DNA from: Bacteroidota bacterium
Lineage (GTDB): Bacteria; Bacteroidota; Bacteroidia; Flavobacteriales; Flavobacteriaceae
DNA length: 26,716 nucleotides
Assembly (NCBI GenBank): GCA_009937085.1
Contig: JAACDD010000009.1
Span: 1-26,716, forward strand
Direction of reading: 5' to 3'
The notes under the pieces are model-generated. The model had not been told where the DNA came from, searched no databases, and worked only from the letters and a program-made list of their open reading frames with translations. This document shows, piece by piece, positions 24,642 to 26,716 of the stretch. Position numbers and translations under genes: made by a program. Each line of letters begins with the position of its first letter. The stretch's first letter is position 1.

Positions 24642-24742
24642 GCTGCGTTTGTTTGTATTCTGCTAAGCTGAGTAAAAGCGCTGCTTTACAGAAGGGTTAG
24701 TGTTTGTTTTCTCTTGATATTACTCTAAAGCGCTTCTCAAGA
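24642..24742 (-). promoter_or_regulatory. Structured rpsA 5' leader, possible autoregulatory element
   Basis: About 100 nt lie between the predicted transcription start and the rpsA ATG. Two helices are visible: CTCTTGA (24711-24717) with TCAAGAG (24737-24743), a 7-bp stem; and GTAAAAGC with GCTTTAC (24672-24689) around a 3-nt loop, one bulge. AGCGCTTT-type motifs recur in both. S1 represses its own translation through leader structure in E. coli; whether this leader does the same is inference. Confidence 0.4.
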
Positions 24743-24748
24743 GGTGGG

Positions 24749-24780
24749 CAAATGTACTGCTTTTATGTATATAGGCAAAA
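24749..24780 (-). promoter_or_regulatory. rpsA promoter
   Basis: On the minus strand, TTTTG (24780-24776), 19 nt, then TACATTTG (24756-24749). Both boxes and the spacing match the Bacteroidota sigma-A consensus, the best promoter in the window, fitting a highly expressed ribosomal gene. It is divergent from the kelch gene at 24822. Confidence 0.8.
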
Positions 24781-24821
24781 CTTAAGTACTTTTACCCCAA
24801 ATCAATTGTAATTTTTAGATA

Positions 24822-25811
24822 ATGAGACATCTGTTTAAGTGTATTTTGACTGTCGTTTTTATACTATTTTGTGGTGGTGTTACGGCACAAATTCAGGAAT
24901 ATACATGGGAAACCATTGAAACAAAAGAATTGCCTAATGGACGCCATGAAAATGCTTTTGTTGAGTATAAAGGAAAATTCTATTTGATTGGAGGGCGTGG
25001 TATCCATCCTGTTGATGTATTTAACCCCAAAACCAAACGTTGGAAAGCAAAAGGAAAATCCCCCATTGAAATACATCATTTCCAAGCAGTTGTTTATAAA
25101 GACATCATCTATATTGTTGGCGGAATGACGGGGCGTTACCCCAAAGAAAAACCACTTGAACACGTATGGATGTATTATCCCAAAACAGATACTTGGGAAA
25201 AAGGTGCCGCAATTCCTAAAAACAGACAGCGTGGTGGTGCAGGAGCTGTTGTTTATAATGATAAAATCTACCTAGCAGGCGGTATTAAACTAGGTCACAC
25301 AAGTGGTACAACCAATTATTTTGATTGTTTTGATCCAAAAACAAATACATGGGAAACCTTAACCGATGCGCCTCATATTCGCGATCACTACAGTGCCGTG
25401 GTGCATAACAACAAACTTTATTGCATTGGAGGACGAAACACCAGTGTGCATTATCCCAAAAACTTTGGTGCGTTTTTTGGCGCTACCGTTCCGCAGGTTG
25501 ATTGTTACGATTTTGAACTTCAAAAATGGTTTACCATGAAAAATCCCTTGCCTGTTCCCACCGCGGCAGGATCTGTTGTGAAACTCAATAATGATTTGAT
25601 TTATTTCGGGGGTGAAAGCAATCAAAAACTCGCACATAATCAAACACAAAAATTAAATGTCACAACTGGGGAATGGACGCTGTTGGCACCCATGAAAGTA
25701 GGAAGACACGGTACTTCATCCGTTGTGCATAAAAACGCTATTTATGTGGCGGCTGGTAGTGAAAAGAGAGGCGGTGGAAGGTTGAGTTCCATAGAAGTTT
25801 TTAGCTATTAA
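24822..25811 (+). CDS. Secreted kelch-repeat beta-propeller protein
   Basis: 329 residues with a signal peptide (1-22, ending in VTAQ). The mature part is six kelch repeats of about 45-58 residues, each with an AVVxxxKIYxxGG strand pair followed by a YDPKTxxW-type strand. The blades begin near 42, 85, 138, 187, 246 and 293, which would close a six-bladed propeller. The closest named families are kelch galactose-oxidase-like folds and the sialic acid mutarotase NanM, but no sialic acid gene is near, so I give no function. No lipobox and no T9SS domain are seen; it is probably periplasmic. Divergent from rpsA; TACTTTTA (one base from consensus) at about 24787-24794 is a weak -7 candidate. Confidence 0.85.
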   Translation: MRHLFKCILTVVFILFCGGVTAQIQEYTWETIETKELPNGRHENAFVEYKGKFYLIGGRGIHPVDVFNPKTKRWKAKGKSPIEIHHFQAVVYKDIIYIVGGMTGRYPKEKPLEHVWMYYPKTDTWEKGAAIPKNRQRGGAGAVVYNDKIYLAGGIKLGHTSGTTNYFDCFDPKTNTWETLTDAPHIRDHYSAVVHNNKLYCIGGRNTSVHYPKNFGAFFGATVPQVDCYDFELQKWFTMKNPLPVPTAAGSVVKLNNDLIYFGGESNQKLAHNQTQKLNVTTGEWTLLAPMKVGRHGTSSVVHKNAIYVAAGSEKRGGGRLSSIEVFSY

Positions 25812-25852
25812 TTCCTTTTTAAAACAACTACCGTTCTTCGCTTGCTAACCGA

Positions 25853-26692
25853 ATGAGAAAGATTAAAAAATTAGCGCACCTATTTGAAGTTTATTTTAAC
25901 CACAAATCAACACGCAAAAAACTGTTGCAAAAAAGTTTTGGAAGTGAAATTGTTGCGGCTTATTTAGCATCGAATAACAAAAAGCCTATTGACAACAAAC
26001 TGATATCTGTATTTGAGTATTTAGAAAAATTCAGAACACAACTTCTGTCTGACAATAGAGAAATTGATTATTCCATTTTTGAGGAAGGCTTAAAAAGAAA
26101 TGTATCTGAAATATGCCATTCTGCAGCCACACCAAAAATTTGGTCCCATTTTTATTTTAATCTCATACGCAAATCGCAAAGCACGCGAGCATTAGAAATT
26201 GGCACAAACTTGGGTATTTCAGGGCAGTATTTTTTAACTGCCTTAAAAGAAAATGCTAAAACTCTTAACCAAAAAGGCGTCTTTACTACAATAGAAGGTG
26301 TGAAAGGATTATGTGAGATTGCGCAGCAGCGTTTTAAAGAAATTGACCCAGATGGCTTGGTGAATGTTAGTGTTCATAATGCATTTTACGACGCTGCATT
26401 ACCTCAAATTATAGATGAAGGAATCGCATATGAAATTATTTTTATAGATGGTAACCACAAATACGAACCTACTCTACACTACTACCAACTCTTGTTAAAA
26501 TCCGTAGCCGATAAAGCCATTTTCATTTTTGATGATATAAACTGGAACGCTGAAATGCAACGTGCATGGAAGGAACTCCTAAGTCTAAACCATCATGCCT
26601 ACGCTATTGATTTTTATAAGTTAGGAATCGTTGTTGTAGATAAAAACGCAAAGACTCCAATAGAAAATTTTAAACTGTTCTTACGCTTTTAG
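25853..26692 (+). CDS. Class I SAM-dependent methyltransferase (Methyltransf_24-like)
   Basis: 279 residues. The first about 100 residues are helical and basic, without a clear domain. The Rossmann core begins with ALEIGTNLGISGQY (113-126), the SAM-binding loop. Later come TTIEGVKGL with acidic Glu148, IIFIDGNHKYEPTLHYY (195-211), and IFDDINWNAEM (225-235), the pattern of the Methyltransf_24 group, whose members often act on sugars or small molecules. No catalytic target can be read. It lies 41 nt after the kelch gene on the same strand and may be co-transcribed, though the two share no obvious job. It ends 24 nt before the window edge, followed by a T-run whose hairpin, if any, is not visible. 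Confidence 0.85.
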   Translation: MRKIKKLAHLFEVYFNHKSTRKKLLQKSFGSEIVAAYLASNNKKPIDNKLISVFEYLEKFRTQLLSDNREIDYSIFEEGLKRNVSEICHSAATPKIWSHFYFNLIRKSQSTRALEIGTNLGISGQYFLTALKENAKTLNQKGVFTTIEGVKGLCEIAQQRFKEIDPDGLVNVSVHNAFYDAALPQIIDEGIAYEIIFIDGNHKYEPTLHYYQLLLKSVADKAIFIFDDINWNAEMQRAWKELLSLNHHAYAIDFYKLGIVVVDKNAKTPIENFKLFLRF

Positions 26693-26716
26693 GCTAAATC
26701 TCCATCTTTTTTTTTA

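Noticed and set aside
1..26716. CRISPR arrays, insertion sequences, attachment sites
   Set aside because: I saw no direct-repeat arrays, transposase-like proteins or tRNA-adjacent duplications; gene order looks chromosomal.

Overview
The window looks like a chromosomal segment of a marine-type member of the Flavobacteriaceae (Bacteroidota). Four things point there: consensus Bacteroidota promoter elements (a TAnnTTTG -7 box, several with a TTG -33 box); almost no Shine-Dalgarno sequences before genes; a T9SS-type C-terminal sorting domain and an OMP_b-brl_3/TonB-plug outer-membrane protein; and an adjacent pair of PLP enzymes that fits sulfonolipid (capnine) synthesis, a lipid class typical of this phylum. 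DNA is AT-rich and gene-dense. I see no mobile element, CRISPR array, tRNA or rRNA, so most of the window is conserved core chromosome.

Layout. 1-1330: the end of a secreted protein gene, then an endonuclease I-family exported nuclease with a sorting domain, closed by a terminator. 1370-5925 (minus strand): an S9 oligopeptidase B-like lipoprotein candidate, then a cysteine-synthase-like enzyme and an alpha-oxoamine synthase read here as CapA and CapB. 5961-7673 (plus): prfB (RF2) with its programmed +1 frameshift, overlapping a HAD phosphatase. 7782-10217: an outer-membrane beta-barrel protein. 10218-10379 (minus): a 53-residue membrane protein with its own consensus promoter. 10470-11861: fumC. 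11878-15192 (minus): dnaK, a hotdog thioesterase and a CPBP protease, in that transcriptional order. 15307-16800 (plus): panB and an RluA-type pseudouridine synthase. 16903-18234: a lone GH29 alpha-L-fucosidase. 18235-18528: a non-coding stretch with a foldable GC-richer block and a short remnant resembling the RluA 3' end. 18529-22732: a compact leuA-leuC-leuD-leuB operon ending in a strong bidirectional terminator. 22779-24641 (minus): rpsA with a structured leader. 24822-26692 (plus): a secreted kelch beta-propeller protein and a methyltransferase.

Functional links. CapA would make cysteate and CapB would condense it with a fatty acyl thioester, giving the sulfonolipid backbone of the outer membrane. 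The leu operon converts 2-ketoisovalerate to 2-ketoisocaproate; its LeuA lacks the usual C-terminal leucine-sensing domain, so feedback must act differently. The same branched-chain keto acids prime iso-branched fatty acids in this phylum, which makes leucine synthesis and capnine-type lipids metabolically adjacent (inference). panB also draws on 2-ketoisovalerate, so panB and leuA lie near each other and compete for one substrate. TTG starts are inferred for three genes (endonuclease, prfB, RluA-type), in each case because no in-frame ATG fits.

I did not find a clearly new multi-gene system. The items most worth a second look are the CapA/CapB pair, the short membrane-protein gene, the RluA remnant and folded block after the fucosidase, the RF2 recoding site in a lineage that largely ignores Shine-Dalgarno sequences, and the dnaK terminator that abuts the next gene's start.
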